Shown here piece after piece: positions 56,577 through 64,000 of a stretch of DNA of 64,000 nt (position 1 is the stretch's first letter; every line of letters begins with the position of its first letter). The notes under the pieces are model-generated. The model was not told the DNA's origin and ran no database searches. It saw nothing but the letters and a program-made list of their open reading frames with translations. A program made the position numbers and the translations under genes. Origin of the DNA: Actinomycetospora lemnae (GTDB taxonomy: Bacteria; Actinomycetota; Actinomycetes; Mycobacteriales; Pseudonocardiaceae); assembly GCF_028737315.1 (NCBI RefSeq), contig NZ_JAQZAO010000006.1:62001-126000 (forward strand), given 5' to 3'.

Positions 56577-57983
56577 GTGGTCTTCCTCGCCGATCTCCCG
56601 GACCCCGCGCCGCTGCCGCGCGGGCTGGTGGAGCTGCCGGAACCGCCGGAGCCGTCGCGCACCGACGTCGAGATCGCGCTCGGGCGGGCCGCGGAGGGCG
56701 CGCTCGCCGGCGACCCCCAGGACCCCGCCGCGCTGCGCGAGGCGACGACGCTGCTCGCGGCGCGGGGCGAGCAGCTCGACGCGCTGCTCGCGCTCGCCGC
56801 CGCCCGCCGCGACGCGCACCTCCGCGCCGAGGGGCGCCCGGGCGTCGTCACCTACAGCCCCAAGGTCTTCGTCCCGCTGACCCGGCTGTGCCGCGACCGC
56901 TGTCACTACTGCACGTTCGCGACGGTCCCGGGACGCCTGCCCGCGGCCTACCTCGAGCGCGACGAGGTGCTCGAGATCGCCCGCGCCGGCGCCGCGCAGG
57001 GCTGCACCGAGGTGCTGTTCACCCTCGGCGACCGACCCGAGGAGCGCTGGTCGGCGGCCCGCGAGTGGCTCGGCGCGCGGGGCCTGGGCACGACGCTCGA
57101 CCACGTGCACGACGCGGCGCGGGCGGTCCTGCACGAGACCGGGATGCTCCCGCACCTCAATCCCGGCGTCATGGACCTCGTCGAGCTGCAGCGGCTGCGG
57201 GCCGTGTCGCCGTCGATGGGGATGATGCTCGAGACCACGGCGAGGCGGCTGTGGTCGCGGCCCGGCGGCGCGCACTACGGCTCGCCGGACAAGGAGCCCG
57301 CGCTGCGCCGCCGCGTCGTCGACGACGCCGGGCGGGCGCGCGTGCCGTTCACCAGCGGGATCCTCGTCGGGATCGGCGAGCACCGGGCCGAGCGGGCGCA
57401 GTCGCTGCTCGTGCTCGCGGAGTCGGCGCGCCGCGGCGAGCACCTGCAGGAGGTCATCGTCCAGAACTTCCGCGCCAAGCCGGACACGGCGATGCGCGGG
57501 GAGCCCGACGCCGAGTTCGACGCGTTCGTCGCGGCCGTCGCGGTGGCGCGGCTGATCATGCCACTCGGTGTCAGTGTCCAGGCGCCGCCGAATCTGGCGG
57601 GGGAGCTGGACGACGCGGGAGACGGAGCGCAGCGGAGCTCGACCATCGATGCGGGAGACGGAGCGCAGCGGAGCTCGACCATCGACGCCACGAGCGCGGC
57701 CCAGGACCAGGCCCTGCTGCTGCGCGCGGGCATCGACGACTGGGGCGGCGTCTCCCCGGTCACGCCCGACCACGTCAACCCCGAACGCCCCTGGCCCGGG
57801 CTCGACGCCCTGCGCGAGGTGACGGCCGCGGCGGGGTTCACCCTCACCCCGAGGTTGACCATCTATCCCCGCTACGTGCGCGACCCGAACCGGTGGCTGC
57901 ACCCCGACCTCGTCGACCCGGTCATCGCGCTCGCCGACCCCGACGGGCTGGCCCGGGTGCGCCGGCCGGCGGCGGCCCGGTGA
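56577..57983 (+). CDS. cofG: FO synthase subunit 1, CofG-like radical SAM enzyme with internal duplication
   Basis: 468 residues, about 60-130 more than stand-alone CofG. It is one half of FO (7,8-didemethyl-8-hydroxy-5-deazariboflavin) synthase in F420 biosynthesis. Radical SAM cluster LTRLCRDRCHYCTFATVPG (CxxxCxxC) is intact, followed by CTEVLFTLGDRPEERW, LPHLNPGVMD, SPSMGMMLET, IVQNFRAKPDTAM and GVSPVTPDHVNPERPWP. An insertion after QAPPNLAG contains an exact in-frame tandem duplication. GTG 56577 is preceded by TAGGTT exactly 6 nt upstream (leaderless). Overlaps cofH by 4 nt. Most actinobacteria instead have the fused FbiC. Confidence 0.9.
   Translation: MVFLADLPDPAPLPRGLVELPEPPEPSRTDVEIALGRAAEGALAGDPQDPAALREATTLLAARGEQLDALLALAAARRDAHLRAEGRPGVVTYSPKVFVPLTRLCRDRCHYCTFATVPGRLPAAYLERDEVLEIARAGAAQGCTEVLFTLGDRPEERWSAAREWLGARGLGTTLDHVHDAARAVLHETGMLPHLNPGVMDLVELQRLRAVSPSMGMMLETTARRLWSRPGGAHYGSPDKEPALRRRVVDDAGRARVPFTSGILVGIGEHRAERAQSLLVLAESARRGEHLQEVIVQNFRAKPDTAMRGEPDAEFDAFVAAVAVARLIMPLGVSVQAPPNLAGELDDAGDGAQRSSTIDAGDGAQRSSTIDATSAAQDQALLLRAGIDDWGGVSPVTPDHVNPERPWPGLDALREVTAAAGFTLTPRLTIYPRYVRDPNRWLHPDLVDPVIALADPDGLARVRRPAAAR
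57615..57686 (+). repeat. 36-bp perfect tandem duplication inside cofG
   Basis: Two adjacent 36-bp units (57615-57650, 57651-57686), differing only in the last base, encode Ala-Gly-Asp-Gly-Ala-Gln-Arg-Ser-Ser-Thr-Ile-Asp twice. It is in frame and sits in a loop absent from other CofG proteins, so it is likely recent. Confidence 0.95.
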
Positions 57984-59080
57984 GTCTGCGCTCCCACCTC
58001 GCGCGCGCCGAGGCCGACCCCGCCGGCCTGTCCGACGAGGCTTACGTCGACCTGCTCGGCGCCGACCGCGAGGAGCTCGAGGCACTCGCCGCGCTCGCCG
58101 ACGGGGTGCGGCGCGACGTCGTCGGCGACCAGCTGACCTTCGTCGCCAACCGCAACCTCGACACGGCCGTCGTCCGGGACCCCGACCACACCACGGCCCT
58201 CGTCGACGAGGCCTGGGCGCTCGGGGCCACGGAGGTCTGCGTGCAGGGTCCGCTGCCGCCCGACGTCGGGGACCGCGCGCCGCTCGACCTCGTCACGCTG
58301 ATCACCGGCCGGGTGCCGCTGCACCTGCACGCGTTCCGCCCCGCGGAGGTCGCCGACGCCGCGGCGCGCCTGGGCGTCGACGCCCGCGACTTCCTCGTCG
58401 CCGCGCGCGAGGCCGGGCTCGGGTCGGTGCCGGGCACCGCGGCGCGCATCCTCGACGACGACGTCCGGGCCCTGCTCACCGGCGGCGCCGACATCCCCGC
58501 GGCGCGCTGGACCGAGCTCGTCACCACCGCGCACGAGGTCGGGCTCCGGTCCACCGCGACGATGGTCTACGGGCACGTCGAGACCCCGGCGCAGCAGGTC
58601 GCGCACCTGCGGGCGCTCGCGGCGATCCAGGACCGGACCGGTGGGTTCACCGAGTTCATCCCCATGCCCATCCAGCCCGAGGCGCTGCCGCCGGAGCTGC
58701 GAGATGGGGGCTTTCCTGGCCTTGGACGCCAGCGTGGACGCCAGGCTGGCAACCCCAGCGCCCGGGAGACGCGGGCGCTGTACGCGGTGGCGCGGCTGGT
58801 GCTGCACGGGCGGATCGACCACGTGCAGGCCGCCTGGCCCAAGCTCGGCCCCGGGCTCACGACCGCCGTGCTGCGCGGGGGTGCCGACGACGCCGGCGGG
58901 CTGCTGCTCGACGGCGCGATCGACCCGGCCGCCGGGGCGGAGGCGGGGCGCCAGCTCACGCTCGCGCAGGTCGAGGAGCTCGCCGCCGCGCTCGGCCGCG
59001 CCGCGCGTCAGCGCACGACCCTCTACGACGACGCGCCCGCCGACCGGCAGGCGGTGCTGCGGGAGGCGCAGCCCAGGTGA
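57980..59080 (+). CDS. CofH-like FO synthase subunit 2 lacking the radical SAM cysteine motif
   Basis: 366 residues. Clearly CofH-related: LTFVANRN, GATEVCVQGPLPPD, LHLHAFRPAEVADAAARLG, GLGSVPGTAARILDDDVR, ELVTTAHEVGLRSTATMVYGHVETP, IQDRTGGFTEFIPMP, HGRIDHVQAAWPKLG and RQRTTLYDD. But where CofH has VNRNINFTNxCxxxCxFCAF, this protein reads VANRNLDTAVVRDPDHTT: the [4Fe-4S] cysteines and about 20-25 neighbouring residues are absent in all nearby frames. It also carries a translated copy of the 45-bp repeat (58705-58749). So it is unlikely to be a normal radical SAM enzyme. GTG 57980 overlaps cofG (GTGA); stop overlaps the BVMO. Confidence 0.85.
   Translation: MSLRSHLARAEADPAGLSDEAYVDLLGADREELEALAALADGVRRDVVGDQLTFVANRNLDTAVVRDPDHTTALVDEAWALGATEVCVQGPLPPDVGDRAPLDLVTLITGRVPLHLHAFRPAEVADAAARLGVDARDFLVAAREAGLGSVPGTAARILDDDVRALLTGGADIPAARWTELVTTAHEVGLRSTATMVYGHVETPAQQVAHLRALAAIQDRTGGFTEFIPMPIQPEALPPELRDGGFPGLGRQRGRQAGNPSARETRALYAVARLVLHGRIDHVQAAWPKLGPGLTTAVLRGGADDAGGLLLDGAIDPAAGAEAGRQLTLAQVEELAAALGRAARQRTTLYDDAPADRQAVLREAQPR
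58705..58749 (+). repeat. Dispersed 45-bp repeat inserted in the CofH-like gene
   Basis: 40 of 45 positions match 54167-54211 (inverted). It lies between codons for PPELRD and NPSARETRALYAVARL, adding residues GGFPGLGRQRGRQAG at the site where CofH proteins have a conserved loop. It contains an internal direct repeat TGGACGCCAG (58722-58731 and 58735-58744). Confidence 0.85.
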
Positions 59081-60549
59081 GCACGGTGAGCACCGACGTC
59101 GACGTCGCGGTGGTCGGGGCCGGGTTCGCCGGCATCGGCCTGGGCATCCGCCTGGCCCGGCGACGGCGCGAGTCGTTCGTCGTCCTCGAGCGCGCGCCCG
59201 GGGTCGGCGGCACGTGGCGCGACAACCGCTACCCCGGCGTCGCCTGCGACGTCCCCTCGCACCTCTACTCGTTCTCGTTCCGGCCCAAGCCCGACTGGTC
59301 GCGGGTGTTCGCGCCGGGCGCGGAGATCCACGAGTACCTGCGGGAGTGCGCCCGCGACGAGGGCCTCGACCCGCACCTGCGCCTGGGCACCGACATGCAG
59401 CGGGCCCGCTGGGACGGCACCCGCTGGCGGGTCGTGACGTCGGCGGGCACCTACCGTGCGCGGGTGCTCGTCGTGGCCGCCGGCCGGCTGTCCGAGCCCC
59501 GCATCCCCGAGATCCCGGGGCTCTCGGCGTTCGACGGTCCGGTGTTCCACTCCGCGCGCTGGGACGGGGCGGCGGCGCTCGCAGGCCGGCGCGTCGGGGT
59601 GGTCGGCACCGGGGCTTCGGCCGCGCAGATCGTCCCCGCACTGGCCGGCACCGCGTCGCACCTCGTCGTCTTCCAGCGCACCCCGCCGTGGGTGGTGCCG
59701 CGCGGCGACCGCGCCTACACCGCGCAGGAGCGTCGCGCCTTCGCCCTCGACCCGGACGCCGAGCGCGCGCTGCGTGAGGAGCTGTTCGACGAGGCCGAGC
59801 GCGCCGTCGACGCCCGCCGCCGCGTGCGCCCCGACATCGACCAGCTGCGTGACCGCGCGCTCGCGCACCTGGCCGCGCAGGTCCCGGACGCCCGCCTGCG
59901 CGCGCAGCTGCGGCCGGACTACGAGATCGGGTGCAAGCGCATCGTCATCTCCGACGACCTCTACCCGGCCCTCGGCCGCGACGACGTCACCCTCGAGCCC
60001 AGCGCCCTGGAGCGCGTCGAGAAGTCGACCGCGATCGCCGCGTCCGGCGCCCACCACCCGCTCGACGCGCTCGTGCTCGCCACCGGCTTCTGGACGACAC
60101 GGCTGCCGTTCGCCCAGCGCATCGAGGGCCGCCACGGCCTGCTCGCCGACCGGTGGGCCGACGGCATGACCGCGCACGCCTCCACGGCCGTGCACGGCTT
60201 CCCGAACATGTTCGTGCTCAACGGGCCGAACGCGAGCCTCGGCCACAACTCGGCGGTCTACATGATCGAGACGCAGATCGACCACGTCCTCGGGGCGCTC
60301 GACCACCTCGCCGCCGGCGACGGCACGCCGCTCGAGGTCACCGCCGCGGCCGAGGAGGCCTACACCCGCGAGATCGACGCGATGGGCGCGGACACCGTCT
60401 GGCTGCAGGGCGGGTGCCGCAGCTGGTACGTCGACGAGGCCAGCGGACGGCTGACCCTGCTCTGGCCGGGCACCGCCCGCTCCTTCCGCGCGCGCAACGG
60501 CGTGTTCGACCCCCGGCCGTACGGACAACCGCCCGTCGGTGGCGCGTGA
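59077..60549 (+). CDS. Flavin-containing monooxygenase, Baeyer-Villiger type
   Basis: 490 residues. FAD fold VAVVGAGFAGIGLGIRLARR, NADPH fold RVGVVGTGASAAQIVPALA, and the BVMO fingerprint FDGPVFHSARWDG (FxGxxxHxxxW). GVGGTWRDNRYPGVACDVPSHLYSFSF, RTPPWVVPRGDR and ATGFWTT are usual for this class. Oxidises ketones to esters/lactones with O2 and NADPH; substrate unknown. GTG 59077 overlaps the cofH-like stop (GTGA), with GGGAGG upstream, so it is the third gene of that operon. GTG 59086 is an alternative start. Confidence 0.93.
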   Translation: MSTVSTDVDVAVVGAGFAGIGLGIRLARRRRESFVVLERAPGVGGTWRDNRYPGVACDVPSHLYSFSFRPKPDWSRVFAPGAEIHEYLRECARDEGLDPHLRLGTDMQRARWDGTRWRVVTSAGTYRARVLVVAAGRLSEPRIPEIPGLSAFDGPVFHSARWDGAAALAGRRVGVVGTGASAAQIVPALAGTASHLVVFQRTPPWVVPRGDRAYTAQERRAFALDPDAERALREELFDEAERAVDARRRVRPDIDQLRDRALAHLAAQVPDARLRAQLRPDYEIGCKRIVISDDLYPALGRDDVTLEPSALERVEKSTAIAASGAHHPLDALVLATGFWTTRLPFAQRIEGRHGLLADRWADGMTAHASTAVHGFPNMFVLNGPNASLGHNSAVYMIETQIDHVLGALDHLAAGDGTPLEVTAAAEEAYTREIDAMGADTVWLQGGCRSWYVDEASGRLTLLWPGTARSFRARNGVFDPRPYGQPPVGGA

Positions 60550-60572
60550 CCCGCGCGTGGGGGGCAGCCACC

Positions 60573-60588
60573 CGGGGTAGCTACCCCG
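60573..60588. promoter_or_regulatory. Perfect palindrome CGGGGTAGCTACCCCG upstream of yihY
   Basis: A 16-bp perfect palindrome 56 nt upstream of the YihY start and 24 nt after the BVMO stop. It could be an operator or a short terminator hairpin. Weak function assignment. Confidence 0.4.
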
Positions 60589-60643
60589 CGCGCGGGCCCG
60601 CCGGTCCGCCGCCAGTCGGGGACCGCGAGGGGACGCGCGCGCG

Positions 60644-61702
60644 ATGACCAGCACCGCCAGCACGGCCGACACGGACACGTCGAGCGAGCCGACGCAGCTG
60701 GAGAAGCTGCGCGCCCGCTACCCCTGGCTCGACCACCTGGTGCGGGCGGCCTCGCGCTACACCGACAAGCACGGCGACCACTACGCCGCGGCCATCACGT
60801 TCTTCTCGATCCTCGCGCTCGTCCCGATCCTCATGGTCGCGTTCGCCGCCGCGGCGTTCGTGCTGGCCAACAACGAGGCGCTGCTCACCCAGATCCAGCA
60901 GAGCATCACGGCCGCCGTGCCGCCGGGTCTGGGCGACCTGCTCAACTCGGTCATCGACCAGGCCATCGCGCAGCGCAACACCGTCGGCATCATCGGTCTC
61001 CTCGGCGCGCTGTTCTCCGGCCTCGGCTGGATGGGCAACCTGCGCGAGGCCCTCTCCGAGCAGTGGGACCAGCGCGGGGAGCCGCCGACGATCGTCAAGA
61101 AGTACGCCGGCGACCTGTTCGCGATGATCGGCCTCGGGCTCGCCTTCGCGCTCTCGTTCGCGATCACCGGCGTCGGCACGGGCCTGTCGAACACGATCCT
61201 CGGGTTCCTCGGCCTGGCCGACGAGACCTGGGCGGGCGTGCTGTTCTTCGTCGCCGGCCTCGTGATCACCCTGGCCGCGAACTGGCTGGTGTTCCTCTGG
61301 GTCATCGCCCGCCTGCCCCGCGAGCCGGTGACGCTGCGCTCGGCGGTGCGGGCCGCGCTGTTCGCCGCGGTCGGGTTCGTGATCCTGCAGCAGGTCATGA
61401 CGGTCTACATCTCGAGCGTCACGAACTCGCCCGCCGGCGCGGCGTTCGGCCCGATCATCGGTCTGCTGGTGTTCGCGAACTTCGTCTCGCGGTTCATCCT
61501 CTTCGTCACCGCCTGGGCCGCGACGCTCAAGGAGAACGAGCGCGAGGAGCTCCCCGAGCCCGCGCCGGTGATCGTCCGGCCGGCGGTGACGGTCGGGCGC
61601 ACGCCGGGTCCGCGGGCCGCCGCCGGCCTGCTCGGCGCGGGGGCGCTGCTCGGGGTGCTCGGCCTCGGGTACGGGGGACGGCGCCGCCGCGACGACGGCT
61701 GA
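60644..61702 (+). CDS. YihY/BrkB family membrane protein
   Basis: 352 residues. Six TM helices of the YihY/virulence-factor BrkB family (often misnamed RNase BN). DHYAAAITFFSILALVPILMVAFA and LGALFSGLGWMGNLREALSEQWDQ are signature stretches; NWLVFLWVIARLPREPVTLRSAVRAALFAAVGF also fits. Function unknown. ATG 60644 without a clear ribosome site. Tail is basic (GGRRRRDDG). Convergent with the PucR-type regulator. Confidence 0.93.
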   Translation: MTSTASTADTDTSSEPTQLEKLRARYPWLDHLVRAASRYTDKHGDHYAAAITFFSILALVPILMVAFAAAAFVLANNEALLTQIQQSITAAVPPGLGDLLNSVIDQAIAQRNTVGIIGLLGALFSGLGWMGNLREALSEQWDQRGEPPTIVKKYAGDLFAMIGLGLAFALSFAITGVGTGLSNTILGFLGLADETWAGVLFFVAGLVITLAANWLVFLWVIARLPREPVTLRSAVRAALFAAVGFVILQQVMTVYISSVTNSPAGAAFGPIIGLLVFANFVSRFILFVTAWAATLKENEREELPEPAPVIVRPAVTVGRTPGPRAAAGLLGAGALLGVLGLGYGGRRRRDDG

Positions 61703-61717
61703 CGCCTCCCGGCCCGC

Positions 61718-63028
61718 TCAGCCCGCCGGTGCCGCGGGCCCCAGCCAGGCGCACGCGAGCAGCGCGAGCTCGACGTCGAGACGGTCGTCGCCGAGCGGCC
61801 GGCCGCGGACCTCGTGCGCCCGGCCCACGCGGTACTTGACGGTGTTGCGGTGCACCTGCAGGCGCTTGGCGGTGCTCGCGAGGCTGCCGCCGGTCGCGAG
61901 GAACACCCGCAGCGTCTCCCGCAGCCGCCCCACCCCGGGGTCGGGGTCGGCCAGCGGGCCGAGCACCCGGCGCACCCAGGCCAGCGCGCCGTCGCGGTCG
62001 GCGCAGAGCAGGGCCACCGCGCCGACCTCGTCGAACAGCGTCACCGGCGGCGGTTCCCCACCGCCGGCGAGCGCGACGTCGCGGGCCCGGCGGGCCTGGT
62101 CGTGCGTGGTGCGGAAGCCCTCGACCCCGCCCGCCGGTGACCCGGCCGCGACGCGCAGGCCCGGGTCGTGACGGGCGAGGACCCCGGCGACGACCTCCCG
62201 CGACGGCGCCGCGTCGTCGCGACACGGCAGCCACGCCCAGGCGCTGTCGGCGTCCCACGGCACCACCAGCGGGCGGCCCGCGGCGCCCAGCGCCGTGCCG
62301 ACGTCCAGGGCGACGCGCTCGAAGGTCCCGAAGCCGGCGCCGTCCGCGCCGCCCTCGCCCGGGTCGCGCCACACCACGAGCCCCAGGTGCACTGTCGAGA
62401 AGCGGTAGCCCAGCGTCGACTCCACCGCGAGCCGGTCGTCGGGCGCGGTGGGGGCGCGGCCGGCGAGCACGTCGCGGACCCGCGCCACGCGCATCGCGTG
62501 CCGGCCGCGGCGTCCGCGGTCCCGCTCGGCCTCGTAGGCCGCGACGACGTGCTGGGTGACGTGGTCGACGTACTCCATGACCACCAGCACGATGCGCTGC
62601 GAGGCCGCCGCGGCCACGTCCCCGGGCCGTCGCGTGGCCTCGGCGAACGCCCACTCCATGAGGTGCGACTGCCCGACGCGGTAGGCGCGGATCAGCGCGT
62701 TGACCGGCACCTCGTGCTGCGCGAGCCGCTGCGCGTACGCGATGGCCGCGGCCGGGGGATCGACGGCCCGCGGGTCGAGCTCGTGGCGCAGGATGTGCAG
62801 GATCGTCTCGACGTTGCCCTCGACGCTCGCGCCGAGCAGGTCGCGCAGGGCGGGGTCGCCGCGCAGGTCGTCGATGCGGGTGGCGAGCACGTCGCTGATC
62901 GAGGCACTGACCTCGCCGCGGCGCGGGGCGAGCGCGGCGGCGACCTCGGCGACCTCGCCGGCGACGTCGGTGGCGTCGGTCGCGGCGCCGTCGCGGGCCG
63001 GGGTCGCCGAGGGCTCGATCGTCACCAC
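61718..63028 (-). CDS. PucR family transcriptional regulator
   Basis: 436 residues from GTG 63028 (GTG 63025 is equally possible; longer starts read an Arg/Gly-rich stretch without conserved features). N-terminal helical sensor-like domain (RQQRGEVSASISDVL-type, HEVPVNALIRAYRVGQSHLMEW), middle GGDEF-like region, C-terminal PucR HTH: LRETLRVFLATGGSLASTAKRLQVHRNTVKYRVGRAHEV. PucR proteins control purine, amino-acid or carbon catabolism. It is divergent from the alpha/beta hydrolase at the right edge, a plausible target. The intergenic 219 nt (63029-63247) shows no gene. Confidence 0.9.
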   Translation of the reverse strand: MVTIEPSATPARDGAATDATDVAGEVAEVAAALAPRRGEVSASISDVLATRIDDLRGDPALRDLLGASVEGNVETILHILRHELDPRAVDPPAAAIAYAQRLAQHEVPVNALIRAYRVGQSHLMEWAFAEATRRPGDVAAAASQRIVLVVMEYVDHVTQHVVAAYEAERDRGRRGRHAMRVARVRDVLAGRAPTAPDDRLAVESTLGYRFSTVHLGLVVWRDPGEGGADGAGFGTFERVALDVGTALGAAGRPLVVPWDADSAWAWLPCRDDAAPSREVVAGVLARHDPGLRVAAGSPAGGVEGFRTTHDQARRARDVALAGGGEPPPVTLFDEVGAVALLCADRDGALAWVRRVLGPLADPDPGVGRLRETLRVFLATGGSLASTAKRLQVHRNTVKYRVGRAHEVRGRPLGDDRLDVELALLACAWLGPAAPAG

Positions 63029-63247
63029 CTCGCGACCACCACCCGACGTCCCGACCGCCGCTGCCGGCCCTCCCGCGCGACGGTAGCCCTCCCGCGGTGT
63101 GGCGACCAGCACACGCTGTGCGACCGGGGTCGACCGACAGGGCGGGGACAAATCCGTGCGCGGCCTTCGTGCCGCGGGGACGAGGCGCGCCGCGTGTGTG
63201 ATCCGTCACGGTGACGTGGCAGCGTCGCCGACCCCACAGGAGCCCCC

Positions 63248-64000
63248 GTGCCCGTCCACCCCGAGGCCCAAGCACTGCTCGATGCGCTCGTCGAGCAGGG
63301 CATGCCGCCGATCGAGTGCATGACCGTGCCGCAGGCGCGCCAGGCCACCGCCGCGTTCGTCGACCTTCAGCCGCCGGCCGAGGACGTCGCGACCGTGAGC
63401 GACCGCGCGATCCCGGGCCCCGCCGGCGACATCCCGGTGCGGATCTACACGCCGTCCGGCGACCTCCCGCACGGGGTGCTCGTGTACTTCCACGGCGGCG
63501 GCTGGGTGATCGGCGACATCGAGACCGTCGACCGTCCGTGCCGCCAGATCGCCAACGCCGCGGGCGTCACCGTGGTGTCGGTCGACTACCGCCTCGCCCC
63601 CGAGCACGTGCAGCCCGCGGCCTTCGAAGACTGCTACGCGGCCACGTCGTGGGTCGCCGAGCACGCCGACGAGCTGGGTGTCGACGCCTCGCGCCTCGCG
63701 GTCGGCGGCGACTCCGCCGGCGGCCACCTCGCGGCGGCGGTCAGCCTCGCCGCGCGCGACCGCGGCGGCCCGGCGATCGCCTTCCAGCTGCTGATCTACC
63801 CGGTCGTCGACTTCGACTGGACGAGCCCCTCCATCAACGACAACGGCGAGGGCTACCTGCTCGGGCGCGCGACGATGCAGTGGTTCTGGGCGCACTACCT
63901 CGGCGCGACCGACCCGAGCGACGACCCGTACACGTTCCCGCTGCGCGCCCAGGACCTCACGAACCTGCCGCCCGCGTTCGTCGCGACCGCCGAGTACGAC
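63248..64000 (+). CDS. Alpha/beta hydrolase (HSL-family lipase/esterase), C-terminus beyond right edge
   Basis: 251 codons in view of about 310. Oxyanion motif VLVYFHGGGWVIGD (HGGG), VVSVDYRLAPEHVQPAAFED, nucleophile elbow VGGDSAGGHLAAAV, then PVVDFDWTSPSI and the run into the acid region VATAEYD at the edge, where the catalytic Asp of the family is expected (AEYDPL). GTG 63248 has AGGAG 5 nt upstream. Divergent from the PucR gene. Close in type to actinobacterial Lip esterases. Confidence 0.93.
   Translation, partial: MPVHPEAQALLDALVEQGMPPIECMTVPQARQATAAFVDLQPPAEDVATVSDRAIPGPAGDIPVRIYTPSGDLPHGVLVYFHGGGWVIGDIETVDRPCRQIANAAGVTVVSVDYRLAPEHVQPAAFEDCYAATSWVAEHADELGVDASRLAVGGDSAGGHLAAAVSLAARDRGGPAIAFQLLIYPVVDFDWTSPSINDNGEGYLLGRATMQWFWAHYLGATDPSDDPYTFPLRAQDLTNLPPAFVATAEYD

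Overview
This window is a GC-rich actinobacterial chromosome segment (clearly above 70% G+C, GTG starts common, many 4-nt start/stop overlaps). The order chorismate mutase - pcrA/uvrD1 - M23 peptidase - sucC - sucD - two membrane proteins (DUF5336, DUF6350) - purN - purH matches Mycobacterium tuberculosis Rv0948c-Rv0957. The gene style otherwise fits Pseudonocardiales (Pseudonocardia/Actinomycetospora type). The genus is an inference. I see no tRNA, rRNA, CRISPR array, insertion sequence or prophage.

Layout. 1-2.4 kb: tail of an atypical urease operon (fused gamma-beta, divergent alpha, cut by the left edge) behind a MarR regulator. 2.4-10.1 kb: a cupin, a flavin monooxygenase, then a nitrogen/amine block with an IclR regulator, two divergent APC permeases around palindromic operators, and a TPQ copper amine oxidase. 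10.1-18.3 kb: envelope sensing and surface genes (PspC protein, PspC-histidine kinase plus LuxR-type regulator, Ser/Thr kinase, a large collagen-like/Ser-Asp-rich protein). 18.5-33.1 kb: the conserved housekeeping block. Here the first chorismate mutase is preceded by a Phe/Tyr-containing leader peptide and a terminator hairpin, a candidate transcription attenuator. 33.1-38.5 kb: an esterase, an MFS pump, a second chorismate mutase, a uronate-dehydrogenase-like enzyme and a BacA-type ABC transporter. 38.6-44.9 kb: the SOS mutasome imuA-imuB-dnaE2 behind a perfect LexA box. 44.9-54.1 kb: acetate-type permease, a frame-disrupted EamA/YdcZ-type transporter, folD-DUF3017, icd, an AI-2E-family permease, DUF3159, DoxX, and a TetR/acetyltransferase pair around a perfect operator. 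54.2-64 kb: a lipoprotein phosphodiesterase, an MFS permease, an overlapping cofG-cofH-BVMO operon, YihY, a PucR regulator, and an alpha/beta hydrolase cut by the right edge.

Most notable. (1) The attenuator-like leader of chorismate mutase. (2) A CofH homologue that lacks the radical-SAM CxxxCxxC motif and carries an inserted copy of a 45-bp repeat found elsewhere in the window; its CofG partner carries an in-frame 36-bp tandem duplication. (3) Several small dispersed repeats, including a 53-bp element whose two copies differ by inversion of the central 11 bp. (4) A recurring leaderless promoter pattern, with a TANNNT -10 box 6-7 nt before the start codon.
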